This document shows, piece by piece, positions 48,889-57,880 of a stretch of DNA of 64,000 bases. This DNA comes from Alteribacillus bidgolensis (GTDB lineage: Bacteria; Bacillota; Bacilli; Bacillales; Marinococcaceae): the NCBI RefSeq assembly GCF_002886255.1, contig NZ_KZ614149.1, forward strand, positions 3,407,272 through 3,471,271, read 5' to 3'. The translations under genes and the position numbers were made by a program. Position 1 is the stretch's first letter. The number at the start of each line of letters is the position of its first letter. The notes below the pieces were generated by a model. It was given only the letters and a program-made list of their open reading frames with translations, had not been told where the DNA came from and did not search any database.

Positions 48889-50691
48889 ATGTGTGGAATT
48901 GTAGGATATATCGGAAATGAACAAGCAAAAGATATTCTCATCAAAGGGCTGCATAAGCTGGAGTATAGAGGCTATGACTCTGCAGGTATAGCCCTTGTTG
49001 GTGATAATGGATTAGGATTGTATAAAGAAAAAGGCCGCATTGCTGAACTGGAAAAGACAATCGGAAAAGAAGCTGCTGGTAAGACGGGAATTGGTCACAC
49101 ACGCTGGGCAACACACGGCGCACCTAGCAAAGAAAATGCGCACCCGCACCAAAGTGTGTCCAAACGCTTTACTCTAGTACACAACGGTGTAATTGAAAAC
49201 TACCAACAGCTAAAGCATGAGTACCTTCAGAACGTGGAGCTTGCAAGTGAAACAGACACAGAAATCATTGTCCAGCTCATCGAAACATTTGCAGAAAAAG
49301 GTCTAAGTACAGAAGAGGCGTTTCGCCGCACACTCTCTTTATTGCATGGATCCTATGCCATTGCTTTGGTAGATAATCAGGACAACGATACAATTTATGT
49401 CGGCAAAAACAAAAGCCCGCTTCTAGTCGGTATTGGAGACGGGGTTAACGTGGTAGCGTCCGACGCGATGGCAATGCTTCATATTACAAAAGAGTTCATT
49501 GAAATTATGGACCAAGAAGTAGTTATCGTGAAAAAAGACAGTGTTCAAGTGAAAAACCTCGACGGTACAAACGTGGCTCGTGAATCGTTTACTACTGATA
49601 TTGACGAAAGTGACACAGAAAAAGGTACCTACAATCACTTTATGTTAAAAGAAATTGATGAACAGCCCTTTGTTATTCGTAATATTATCCAAAAATACCA
49701 AAATGAGAATGGAAAGATTAAGCTGGATCAAGACATTCGCACGGCTATTAATGATGCGGATCGTGTATATGTTATAGCTGCCGGAACGAGCTACCATGCA
49801 GGTTTAGTCGGAAAAGAACTTATGGAAAAGGTAGCAAAAAAACCGGTCGAAGTGCATATTGCCAGCGAGTTTTTATATAATGAACCGATACTTTCCGAGA
49901 AACCGCTCTTTATCTTTATTTCGCAAAGCGGTGAAACGGCAGATTGCCGCGGTGTATTAGTGAATGTTAAAAAACAAGGTCACAAAGCGTTAACCATTAC
50001 GAACGTTCCTGGTTCCACTTTATCTCGTGAAGCAGATTTCACTCTTCACACCTATGCTGGTCCAGAAATTGCTGTGGCTTCCACAAAAGCTTACACAGCA
50101 CAAATGGCTGTTTTCTCTATTCTTGCGATGGATAGTGCGTATGCACAAGGAATAGACACAGATTTTGATGCGATGCAAGAACTTGGTTTAATTGCCAATG
50201 CAATGGAGATCCTTTGCGATCAGAAAGATAAATTGGAACAAATTGCGCGCGATTATATGTTTGAAACAAGAAACTGCTTCTTTATCGGCCGTGCCCTTGA
50301 TTACCATGTAGTTCAAGAAGGTGCGTTGAAGTTAAAAGAAATTTCTTATATTCAGGCAGAAGGATTTGCCGGTGGAGAACTGAAGCACGGCACTATTGCC
50401 CTGATTGAAGATGGTACGCCAATTGTCGCGGTTACGACTCAAAAACATGTAAATTTGAATATTCGCGGCAACGTTCAAGAAGTAGTAGCCCGTGGTGCTA
50501 ACGCCTGCGTTATAAGCACCGAGTCCACAAAAGAAGAAGGCGACCAGATTGTATTACCAGACATCCATGAACTTATGACCCCGCTAGTATCCGTTGTACC
50601 GCTGCAGCTCATCGCATATTATGCAGCACTGCACAGAGGCTGTGACGTTGATAAGCCTAGAAACCTAGCAAAAAGTGTAACGGTGGAATAA
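48889..50691 (+). CDS. glmS: Glucosamine-6-phosphate synthase
   Basis: The enzyme makes glucosamine-6-phosphate from fructose-6-phosphate and glutamine. A 600-residue protein, same length as in Bacillus subtilis: N-terminal glutaminase (MCGIVGYIG, Cys2 nucleophile) and two SIS domains (AAGTSYHAG, ISQSGETADC). C-terminal RNLAKSVTVE is the conserved Tn7 target-recognition end. ATG at 48889 after GGGGAGG. Regulated by the ribozyme upstream. Confidence 0.97.
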   Translation: MCGIVGYIGNEQAKDILIKGLHKLEYRGYDSAGIALVGDNGLGLYKEKGRIAELEKTIGKEAAGKTGIGHTRWATHGAPSKENAHPHQSVSKRFTLVHNGVIENYQQLKHEYLQNVELASETDTEIIVQLIETFAEKGLSTEEAFRRTLSLLHGSYAIALVDNQDNDTIYVGKNKSPLLVGIGDGVNVVASDAMAMLHITKEFIEIMDQEVVIVKKDSVQVKNLDGTNVARESFTTDIDESDTEKGTYNHFMLKEIDEQPFVIRNIIQKYQNENGKIKLDQDIRTAINDADRVYVIAAGTSYHAGLVGKELMEKVAKKPVEVHIASEFLYNEPILSEKPLFIFISQSGETADCRGVLVNVKKQGHKALTITNVPGSTLSREADFTLHTYAGPEIAVASTKAYTAQMAVFSILAMDSAYAQGIDTDFDAMQELGLIANAMEILCDQKDKLEQIARDYMFETRNCFFIGRALDYHVVQEGALKLKEISYIQAEGFAGGELKHGTIALIEDGTPIVAVTTQKHVNLNIRGNVQEVVARGANACVISTESTKEEGDQIVLPDIHELMTPLVSVVPLQLIAYYAALHRGCDVDKPRNLAKSVTVE

Positions 50692-50716
50692 GTAGAGAAA
50701 GCGGATTACGTTTTTT

Positions 50717-50813
50717 TGTTGTTTTATAATAAAGTCGTACCGTTTATAAAAAAGATGTACTGTTTAAAACAATGTTATACCGTTTGTAAAAAAGTTGCAC
50801 CCGTTTTGCCCCT
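50717..50813 (+). mobile_element. Tn7-like right end at the glmS attachment site
   Basis: Begins TGTTGTTTTATAATAAAG exactly 25 bp after the glmS stop, the classical Tn7 insertion distance. From 50734 four units of 20 bp follow without gaps (GTCGTACCGTTTATAAAAAA, then variants at 50754, 50774 and a more divergent one at 50794), like the contiguous TnsB sites of a Tn7 right end. A 14-codon frame with good RBS (GTG 50844) sits where tnsA would begin, then stops. No intact tns gene remains. Confidence 0.6.
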
Positions 50814-50934
50814 TTGGATATGATTGTCTAAAGGGGTGTTTTTGTGTCTAAAAGACAAAGAACATCTAAAGTGGGTAAAAGAAAATAACTAGAAAAGAGC
50901 TTGTTCTCGAGACACTTTCTATCGAGTTAACGGT

Positions 50935-51117
50935 TTTTTTTCGTGCGGCTGTAAGCATGTGGGGGATACGACTCATGACCGCGATAAAAACGCTTGTATC
51001 AACATAAAAAACGAAGCATTAAAGCAACCCATCGGGACGAAGGGGTTGCCTATGTATAATCGACCGGTAAGCCGGTTTTTAGGAATCCCCCACTTCAGCA
51101 TTTGGAAGTGGGGGTAG
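50935..51117 (+). mobile_element. IS200/IS605-type TnpB relic with right-end hairpin
   Basis: C-terminal ~58 codons of a TnpB (IS1341-type) nuclease: CGCKHVGDTTHDRDKNACIN matches the zinc finger and HDRDxNA catalytic segment. The 3' end merges into a right-end hairpin CCCCCACTTC / GAAGTGGGGG (51087-51114), which in these elements also yields the omega RNA. The N-terminal ~300 residues are missing. It sits inside the Tn7-like remnant. Confidence 0.75.
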
Positions 51118-51138
51118 TTCAATCTGTTAAAAGCTCTT

Positions 51139-53316
51139 TTATTTAAGGTCAAAACGATCGGCATTCATCATCTTAACCCAGGCAGCGATAAAGTCATGGA
51201 CAAACTTCTCTCGGTTGTCGGCTTGGGCATATACTTCGGCAAGGGCACGCAGGACAGAGTTGGAACCAAACACGAGGTCCACTCTTGTTGCGGTACGGAC
51301 GACTTCCCCTGTCTGGCGGTCACGTCCTTCATAAATTCCGCCGTCTGCAGGCTTCCACTCGACTCCCATGTCAAGCAGGTTCACAAAGAAGTCGTTCGTG
51401 AGTGTGCCGACACGATCTGTAAAGACGCCGTGTTGTGTGCCGCCGTAGTTGGCCCCAAGAACACGCATGCCGCCAATCAGGACCGTCATTTCAGGGGCGG
51501 ACAGGTTTAATAGCTGTGCCTTGTCTATCAAGAGCTCTTCTGGGCTGACACTATACTCTTTCTTCTGATAGTTACGGAACCCATCTGCGAAAGGCTCCAG
51601 CACTTCAAAGTTTTCTACATCCGTCTGTTCTTGTGCAGCATCACCGCGTCCGGGTGCAAACGGCACTTTGACATCAAATCCTGCATCCCTTGCTGCTTTT
51701 TCGATGGCTGCGCTGCCGCCCAGCACAATCAAATCGGCCAGGCTGACGTTTTTATCCAGCTGACTTTGAATGCCTTCCAGGACAGTTAATACTTTCGAAA
51801 GCTGTTCCGGCTGATTCACTTCCCAGTCTTTCTGTGGAGCAAGACGGATACGGGCGCCATTCGCACCACCTCGCTTATCCGAGGCGCGGAAGGTACTGGC
51901 GGAAGCCCACGCCGTTGTGACAAGCTCGCTCACTGTAAGCTCGGAGTCGAGGATTTTCGCTTTCAGTTCTTCGACTTCGGCATCCGTTAACTCATAATCA
52001 ACGGATGGGACAGGGTCCTGCCAGATGAACTCTTCTTCCGGCACTTCCGGTCCAAGGTACCGTTCGCGAGGACCCATGTCACGGTGCAGAAGCTTAAACC
52101 ATGCACGGGCAAAGGTATCGGCAAACTCGTCTGGATTTTCGTGGAAGCGACGGGAAATCTTTTCGTAGGCCGGATCCATACGCATGGCCATATCCGCCGT
52201 AGTCATCATCGTTGGAACGCGTTTGGCTGAATTTTCTGGATCAGGTGCAAAATACTTCTCGTCCGGATTTACAGGAGTCCACTGATAGGCACCGGCAGGG
52301 CTTTTCGTCAGCTCCCATTCATATCCAAACAGCAGATCAAAGTAACTCATATCCCATTTTGTCGGCGTAGGAGTCCAGGCCCCTTCAATTCCACTGGTGA
52401 TAGTGTGAGGACCATTGCCGGTTTCGTGTGTACTTATCCAGCCTAAGCCCTGTGCTTCCATAGGAGCTCTTTCAGGTTCTTCACTAACATGAGAGGGGTC
52501 TCCTGCACCGTGTGCCTTACCGAATGTATGACCGCCGGCTGTGAGTGCCACGGTTTCTTCATCGTTCATTCCCATACGTTTAAAGGTTTCACGGATATCA
52601 CGACCGCTTCCGACCGGATCCGGCTCACCGTCTGGACCTTCCGGATTCACATAGATTAAGCCCATTTGAACGGCAGCAAGCGGATTCTCCAGCTCACGCT
52701 CCCCGGAGTAGCGATTATTCTCGAGCCATTCTGTTTCAGGCCCCCAGTTGACATCTTCTTCCGGATGCCAGATGTCTTCTCGTCCTGCGCCAAACCCTAT
52801 GGTCTTTCCGCCCATTGATTCAATCGCTACATTCCCTGCGAGAAGGAGCAGGTCAGCCCAGGAAATTTTGTTGCCATACTTCTGTTTTATTGGCCAAAGC
52901 AGGCGGCGGGCCTTATCGAGGTTGCCGTTATCCGGCCAGCTGTTAAGAGGAGCAAAACGCTGCGAGCCGCTTCCTCCGCCACCGCGGCCGTCTCCTTGAC
53001 GATACGTACCTGCTGCGTGCCAGGACATGCGGATAAAGAATGGACCATAATGTCCATAGTCCGCAGGCCACCAATCCTGACTGTCTGTCATGAGATTATA
53101 AAGGTCCTTTTTTAGCGCATCGTAATCCAACTTTTTAAATTCTTCTGTATAATCAAAATCTTCTCCCATTGGGTTTGTCTTCTTGTCATGCTGATGAAGA
53201 ATATTCAAGTTCAGCTGATTCGGCCACCAGTCTCTGTTTGAAGTAGCAGTAGAGGTATTACTAGTGGCACTTCCATGCATGACCGGGCACTTTCCAACGT
53301 TCTCAATGTCTTTCAT
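51139..53316 (-). CDS. katG: Catalase-peroxidase
   Basis: A 725-residue bifunctional heme catalase-peroxidase. Active-site Arg96, Trp99 and His100 (FIRMSWHAAG), proximal His263 (AGGHTFGKAHG), and the Trp99-Tyr222-Met248 cross-link needed for catalase activity are all present; the C-terminal pseudo-domain is full length. ATG chosen after AAAGGGGA. Its GC content is clearly higher than neighbouring genes. It lies between the Tn7-like right end and a possible left end, so it may be cargo. A PerR-type site lies upstream. Confidence 0.96.
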   Translation of the reverse strand: MKDIENVGKCPVMHGSATSNTSTATSNRDWWPNQLNLNILHQHDKKTNPMGEDFDYTEEFKKLDYDALKKDLYNLMTDSQDWWPADYGHYGPFFIRMSWHAAGTYRQGDGRGGGGSGSQRFAPLNSWPDNGNLDKARRLLWPIKQKYGNKISWADLLLLAGNVAIESMGGKTIGFGAGREDIWHPEEDVNWGPETEWLENNRYSGERELENPLAAVQMGLIYVNPEGPDGEPDPVGSGRDIRETFKRMGMNDEETVALTAGGHTFGKAHGAGDPSHVSEEPERAPMEAQGLGWISTHETGNGPHTITSGIEGAWTPTPTKWDMSYFDLLFGYEWELTKSPAGAYQWTPVNPDEKYFAPDPENSAKRVPTMMTTADMAMRMDPAYEKISRRFHENPDEFADTFARAWFKLLHRDMGPRERYLGPEVPEEEFIWQDPVPSVDYELTDAEVEELKAKILDSELTVSELVTTAWASASTFRASDKRGGANGARIRLAPQKDWEVNQPEQLSKVLTVLEGIQSQLDKNVSLADLIVLGGSAAIEKAARDAGFDVKVPFAPGRGDAAQEQTDVENFEVLEPFADGFRNYQKKEYSVSPEELLIDKAQLLNLSAPEMTVLIGGMRVLGANYGGTQHGVFTDRVGTLTNDFFVNLLDMGVEWKPADGGIYEGRDRQTGEVVRTATRVDLVFGSNSVLRALAEVYAQADNREKFVHDFIAAWVKMMNADRFDLK

Positions 53317-53393
53317 AGCTATACGTTTCCCCTTTCTGTGTGGAGTAAACAATAAATGAACATGCCAAACTAGAGGCAATATTCATTATTACA

Positions 53394-53408
53394 TTGTAAT
53401 TATAATAA
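53394..53408. promoter_or_regulatory. PerR-box-like site before katG
   Basis: TTGTAATTATAATAA matches 12 of 14 defined positions of the PerR/Fur-type box TTATAATNATTATAA, about 80 bp before the katG start. PerR controls catalase genes in Bacillus, so peroxide induction is expected. Confidence 0.5.
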
Positions 53409-53705
53409 ATTATGACTCAAATAAAAAGAAAAATGCTGCAAATTATTAAAATTTAAAATATTAATGAAGAAAGAAATATAAAAGTGCGCTAAGGCAATGA
53501 ACAGTCTCCCTACAGATAAAATCGTCTGATCTGGAATATGGAATAAAAGCTGAGAGGAATCAGAACCTCCCGCACTGTCTTACAAACGTTTTTTAAAGAG
53601 CTGTATGGCGCCATGATCTAAAGAAATCTGAAACATTATCCCACTATGCGTGAAGATATCGTAAAACGTTATACAAACTAATTGACACTACCGAGAAAAT
53701 TTTAA

Positions 53706-53727
53706 ACGACTTTATTAATTGTAAGCA
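53706..53727 (-). mobile_element. Candidate left end of the Tn7-like remnant
   Basis: Read on the minus strand this 22-mer begins TG and shares TAATAAAGTCGT with the right end at the same distance from the tip. It is followed outside by TTTTA against TTTTT on the other side (possible 5-bp target duplication, 4/5). Degenerate CGTTTTAC/ACAAACG sites occur near 53586 and 53660. The 690-bp gap 53317-54013 has no gene. Weak evidence. Confidence 0.3.
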
Positions 53728-54013
53728 TTTTAGTGTGAGTAAGTATACTCTAATCAACAAACAATGAAAATGAATAGTTAATAAAAAAGAGTTTTAATAA
53801 CAGCTGCTCAATTTTTTTTGTACTTGGCACATTCAATTGGTAAAATTTCACTAAGGGATTTGTTGTTAGTACTTTTTGCAAACGATAAAGGTTATTGTCT
53901 TTCTTAAATAGCTCAAAGAAGGTAAGTTCACTAATTCTTAGATGAAGAATGTAATTTAAATAATGGAAGAATATAAAGTAATAAAATATGACAAAACAAA
54001 CAAAGGAGATATG

Positions 54014-55477
54014 ATGACACATAAAGAAATAGGATGGAACTTCGATAACAGTTATGCCCGTCTGCCGGAATCGTTTTTTAAAAGGATTGAACCAGCACCT
54101 GTACATTCGCCGGAGTTGGTCATTCTTAATAAGTCTTTTGCAAAATCATTGGGATTAAACGTTAAGAACCTGGAAAGCAAAGCAGGTATAGAAGTTTTGG
54201 CTGGCAACCAGGTTCCAGAAGGTGCTTTGCCTATTGCCCAGGCTTATGCAGGCCATCAGTTCGGACACTTTACCATGTTAGGGGACGGACGAGCTGTGCT
54301 GCTTGGCGAACAGATCACACCTACAGAAGAACGGATTGATATTCAACTCAAGGGTTCAGGCCGAACGCCATTCTCCCGCGGCGGCGATGGCCGAGCGACA
54401 CTTGGACCGATGCTGCGTGAATATATCATCAGTGAGGCAATGCATGCACTTGGTATTCCTACCAACCGAAGCCTCTCTGTTGTGACAACTGGAGAGTCTG
54501 TGATTCGCGAAACCATGCTGCCCGGAGCCATTTTAACCCGTGCAGCTGCCAGTCATCTTCGCATCGGCACTTTCGAATACGCAGCGAAATGGGGCAGTGC
54601 AGAGGAAATTCGAATTCTTGCTGATTATGCAATTAAGCGTCACTTTCCAGACATGGAGGACAATGAAGATCGTTACCTTTCCCTGTTTCATGAAGTGGTC
54701 GATCGTCAGTCTGCACTGATTGCCAAATGGCAGCTCGTCGGTTTTATCCATGGCGTGATGAACACGGATAACATGACCATTAGCGGAGAAACCATAGATT
54801 ATGGGCCATGTGCCTTTATGGATGAATACGACCCGGCAACAGTATTTAGTTCTATTGATATGCAAGGCCGCTATGCCTATCAAAATCAGCCGGCGATTGG
54901 CCAGTGGAATCTTGCGCGCTTTGCTGAAACCCTATTGCCGCTTCTTCATGAAAAGCAGGAGCATGCGGTCGAACTGGCCCAAGAAGCTCTTTCCACGTAT
55001 GAGCATTTGTATCATAGCCATTGGCTTGCGGGAATGAGGGGAAAACTAGGAATACAGAACGAAGAGGAAGAGGACAAAACTTTAATTGAAGACCTCCTTC
55101 GTATAATGGAGAAGCATCATGCTGACTTCACCAATACGTTCCGCGCTTTAACATTAGACAAGCTGGAGGATACACCCATGAATGGAACGGTAGAATTCAC
55201 TCATTGGTATGAGCAGTGGCAAAAAAGACTGTCCAGACAGGAGAAATCGAAAACTTCTGCCTGTCAATTGATGAAAAAATCAAACCCTGCAATTATTCCG
55301 CGTAACCACCGAGTAGAAGAGGCGCTTGAAGCTGCAGTGAAAAAAGGAGATTACAGCGTAATGGAGCAGCTTATCGACGTCCTTTCAAATCCTTATGCAT
55401 ATTCCCCTGAACAAGAGGAATATACCAAGCTGCCTGAGCCATCCAGCCGCCCCTACGTAACTTTTTGCGGTACCTGA
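54014..55477 (+). CDS. selO: Protein adenylyltransferase SelO (YdiU family)
   Basis: A 487-residue pseudokinase-fold enzyme that transfers AMP from ATP to Ser/Thr/Tyr of target proteins, linked to redox stress. Motifs: YAGHQFGHFTMLGDGRA, IQLKGSGRTPFSRGGDGRAT (ATP site Lys and Arg) and FIHGVMNTDNMTISG followed by DYGPCAFMD. Start: ATG 54014, 5 bp after AAAGGAG; the neighbouring ATG 54011 is too close. A redox role fits the nearby katG. Bacterial proteins lack the selenocysteine. Confidence 0.92.
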   Translation: MTHKEIGWNFDNSYARLPESFFKRIEPAPVHSPELVILNKSFAKSLGLNVKNLESKAGIEVLAGNQVPEGALPIAQAYAGHQFGHFTMLGDGRAVLLGEQITPTEERIDIQLKGSGRTPFSRGGDGRATLGPMLREYIISEAMHALGIPTNRSLSVVTTGESVIRETMLPGAILTRAAASHLRIGTFEYAAKWGSAEEIRILADYAIKRHFPDMEDNEDRYLSLFHEVVDRQSALIAKWQLVGFIHGVMNTDNMTISGETIDYGPCAFMDEYDPATVFSSIDMQGRYAYQNQPAIGQWNLARFAETLLPLLHEKQEHAVELAQEALSTYEHLYHSHWLAGMRGKLGIQNEEEEDKTLIEDLLRIMEKHHADFTNTFRALTLDKLEDTPMNGTVEFTHWYEQWQKRLSRQEKSKTSACQLMKKSNPAIIPRNHRVEEALEAAVKKGDYSVMEQLIDVLSNPYAYSPEQEEYTKLPEPSSRPYVTFCGT

Positions 55478-55532
55478 CTATAGACCGTAATGGGCTCCTA
55501 ATACACTAAATACTATTAAATAAATGTTAGAA

Positions 55533-55565
55533 AAAGGACGCGCTTATTTGATTAAGGCGTCCTTT
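55533..55565 (+). terminator. Terminator of selO
   Basis: AAAGGACGC / GCGTCCTTT stem with a 15-nt loop; the T-run is short. Confidence 0.7.
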
Positions 55566-55842
55566 GGCTTCTAGCTAAAGTGATTGTTGTTCAAATTGCT
55601 GTAATTTAAGATAAAAAATAACGGATTTTATTTCTATTAATAGAAATGAGGAATTTCTTCAAAAGCAGTTGTTTATTTGATAGACAGTTCAGTTAATTAA
55701 AACATTAGGGGTACATCGGTATCGGTTTTTGCAGGGGGTTCTATAGTGATTTTCAATACGATTATGGATGAAGAATTTCCGTGTCTTCTGTCCTAGGAGA
55801 AAAACTAATTTTTCCCCTCATCAGTTGGACTAAATAATTTTT

Positions 55843-55940
55843 TAATACTTTAGGGATGTTTAATTTTGTAAAAGGATCAAAGTATAACGCTACGCCTTCC
55901 GTCATAAGGACTCGGCGGTAATCCGAGTTTTTCTAATCAT
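55843..55940 (+). repeat. Dispersed repeat R1, copy 3
   Basis: Blocks ATACTTTAGGGATGTTTAA, AAAGGATCAAAGTATAA, CTTCCG, CATAAGGACTCGGCGG, TTTTTCTAATCAT. Here the ACTCGG / CCGAGT hairpin followed by TTTTTCT has the form of a terminator. It lies in the empty 660-bp gap after selO. Confidence 0.75.
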
Positions 55941-56136
55941 TTATGTGCGGTATTTTTTCTAGAATGAATATCAGTTGTTTAAGGTTAACGACTTCTGTCA
56001 ACTTTGAAAAATACCGCTATATACTGTTTTAATTTTATTAAAGAAAATGAGAAGGTTTTGCAGGAATTTATAACGCCTCCTTGAAATGGTCCTTTAGTTC
56101 CTGAGTGAATTTTCTCAAAAAAGGAGAGTGTGTTTC

Positions 56137-56262
56137 ATGCCTGATGCGAAAGAAGAGATCATACGCCGCTTTTATGATGAAATACATAATGATGGCGATT
56201 TGAGCAAAAAAGATGAAATTCTGTCATCTAATTATTTAGTACACGAATACGATCAGGACTGA
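56137..56262 (+). pseudogene. SnoaL/ester-cyclase-like protein, N-terminal fragment
   Basis: Starts with good RBS AAAGGAGAG and 41 codons (contains EEIIRRFYDEIHNDGDLSKK and NYLVHEY), the first helix of NTF2-like polyketide-cyclase/SnoaL proteins (normally ~130 residues), then a TGA. The rest of the domain is not found in any frame, so the gene was cut by deletion. Confidence 0.6.
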
Positions 56263-56275
56263 AATGAGCTGGTAG

Positions 56276-56308
56276 TAGAGACTGTCAACGCTTTCGTTGC
56301 AGTCTCTA
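56276..56308. terminator. Strong hairpin between the SnoaL relic and a methyltransferase gene
   Basis: TAGAGACTG-T-CAACG / CGTTG-CAGTCTCTA: 14 bp stem with one bulge, no T-run on either strand; probably a 3' stabiliser or weak terminator for the minus-strand methyltransferase. Confidence 0.5.
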
Positions 56309-56319
56309 GTTCTTTGGGT

Positions 56320-56952
56320 TTAAACGATTTTTTTGCACACTGCTATTCCTTGTGGATAACGTACTCCAGAACGTTTGATATTTTCCACAGAAACGCCTTG
56401 TTGATAGAAAAATTGAACGTCTTCAAAGCATTCCTCATTGTCTGTAAAAAGCGTAATAAATTCATGTTCAGTTAGCTGATGGTAATGATAAAGAGAATTA
56501 CAAGGTTTTCCTCTTCCTTGTCCAAATGGGGTAGAGACGACAAGTGTTCCCCCTGGCTTAAGCAGCGAATAAAGTCTTTTAAGAAATTCTTTATCATTAG
56601 GTACATGTTCTAACGTTTCGAATGAAATCACTGTATCAAACGTACCGATTTTTTCTTTTAGGTTCGAATCAAGCACATCACCAATTCGAAACGTGAGCAA
56701 TGGATGATAATAATTTTGATTTGCATAATGAATGGCATTCGGCTCAATATCTACTCCTATTATTTTTTTGATTTCCTTCTTTTTTGCTTTCGCTATCATT
56801 TGGGCTCCATACCCCGAGCCGCAGGCAATGTCCAATACTTCCCCTTTTGCGTAAGGTAAAGCGAAGTAATATCGTGCAAGGTGTTCTAGCAGCATTCCAT
56901 TAGAAGGCTTCATCTCTTTAGGAAATATTCTTTCTTCGATATCTTTTAACAC
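56320..56952 (-). CDS. Class I SAM-dependent methyltransferase
   Basis: A 210-residue Rossmann-fold methyltransferase with motif I VLDIACGSGYGAQMIA (residues ~38-53), acidic motif II IGVDIEP, IGDVLD, and the post-motif ISFETLEHVPN plus LLKPGGTLVVSTP. Ubiquinone/sterol-type subgroup; the substrate is unknown. Monocistronic on the minus strand. Confidence 0.85.
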   Translation of the reverse strand: MLKDIEERIFPKEMKPSNGMLLEHLARYYFALPYAKGEVLDIACGSGYGAQMIAKAKKKEIKKIIGVDIEPNAIHYANQNYYHPLLTFRIGDVLDSNLKEKIGTFDTVISFETLEHVPNDKEFLKRLYSLLKPGGTLVVSTPFGQGRGKPCNSLYHYHQLTEHEFITLFTDNEECFEDVQFFYQQGVSVENIKRSGVRYPQGIAVCKKIV

Positions 56953-57169
56953 GTTAGGTCCCCGCTTTATTATTAGTAGTAAACTATAATAATCATAAAC
57001 GAAACTATTGCTTCCTACAATTTATAGTATCTTCCTCTTTATGGAGTATTTATTAATCAAACGTTTGATTAATAATAAACTTCGTGCCCTCCTTCTGTAA
57101 ATTACATTAAATTCGCCATAATTACTGGTTAATGGGAAATGATAAACAGATATAAGGAGGCAGATGAGG

Positions 57170-57361
57170 ATGAATTCGCGAATACTTAAGATTATCTGTT
57201 CTGTTATGATTATGACTTTCCAGTTTATAATTAGTTTCTCTTTGACGTATGCAGAAAAACCTAAAGATTTTACAAAAAGAGTTGCTATAGTTATAGATGA
57301 TTTTGGCAATAACATGGCGGGGCTGGATATAGACCGGCTTGTTTTGTATCAAATAATATAA
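57170..57361 (+). pseudogene. Divergent polysaccharide deacetylase, N-terminal fragment
   Basis: Signal peptide (residues 1-29, ending in SLTYAEKPK) followed by VAIVIDDFGNNMAGLD, the first motif of the divergent polysaccharide deacetylase family (PF04748), then a stop after 63 codons; full-length proteins have ~250. Start at ATG 57170, 9 bp after AAGGAGG. 5' end intact, remainder lost. Confidence 0.7.
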
Positions 57362-57419
57362 AGTGATGGAATGTGTTAGTCATTGAATTGATGCTTTTCA
57401 AGTCCCCTTTATTTTCCAA

Positions 57420-57606
57420 CTACAATTCTTCTATCACTTTGAAAAATGTATGCCAAGCTATGATGCCACTAATTAAAATATTTAATCCACTTGAACGTGT
57501 AGAGTACGTTCTTTCTCTATTATTTAACCTTCTCATTCTTTTATCGATATAAGCAGCTGTAAATGTATGATATTCTTCTTTACCCACGTCTGTTTCTTGA
57601 TGAAGT
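57420..57606 (-). pseudogene. Relic, C-terminal end of an unidentified gene
   Basis: About 61 codons open to a TAG with no start. The end contains SSGLNILISGIIAWHTFFK, faintly like the LN-L-x-W-N-T pattern at the C-terminus of Tn3-family transposases. Too short to be sure; could be another membrane or transposase gene. Confidence 0.3.
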
Positions 57607-57683
57607 CATCCATCACCAACACTTTAGTATAAAAACTTGCAAATTGATCAACTGGTGAAAAAATACAACCTATCAAAAAATAC

Positions 57684-57718
57684 TATGCAAAAATGCATAG
57701 ATTATTCGTAATTGCATA
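57684..57718. promoter_or_regulatory. Candidate activator site (UAS)
   Basis: Perfect inverted repeat TATGCA-AAAA-TGCATA plus a further TGCATA half-site 14 bp on. Located ~100-135 bp upstream of the sigma-54 promoter, the usual place for an enhancer-binding protein. Confidence 0.45.
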
Positions 57719-57819
57719 TTTAGAACGCTATTTCTAAAAGTGTTGTTGAACTTCTTTTTTTATTAGATGACACAATGGAATGGAAGGGAATATTTCGAAT
57801 AGAGCGAACCCTCCTTAAT

Positions 57820-57835
57820 TGGCACGTAAGTTGCA
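57820..57835 (+). promoter_or_regulatory. Sigma-54 (SigL) promoter
   Basis: TGGCACGTAAGTTGCA: perfect match to the -24/-12 consensus TGGCACG-N4-TTGCW, 46 bp before the APC permease start. Confidence 0.85.
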
Positions 57836-57880
57836 ACATTAAGAATTATTGAAAAATTAAAATTAAGGGAGGGAATCAAT

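Noticed and set aside
50734..50813. Four 20-bp tandem units taken as a CRISPR array
   Set aside because: Units are contiguous with no spacers and diverge from each other; no cas gene is near. A transposon end fits better.
50844..50888. 14-codon frame as a tnsA gene
   Set aside because: It is too short to be assigned; used only as weak context for the Tn7-like end.
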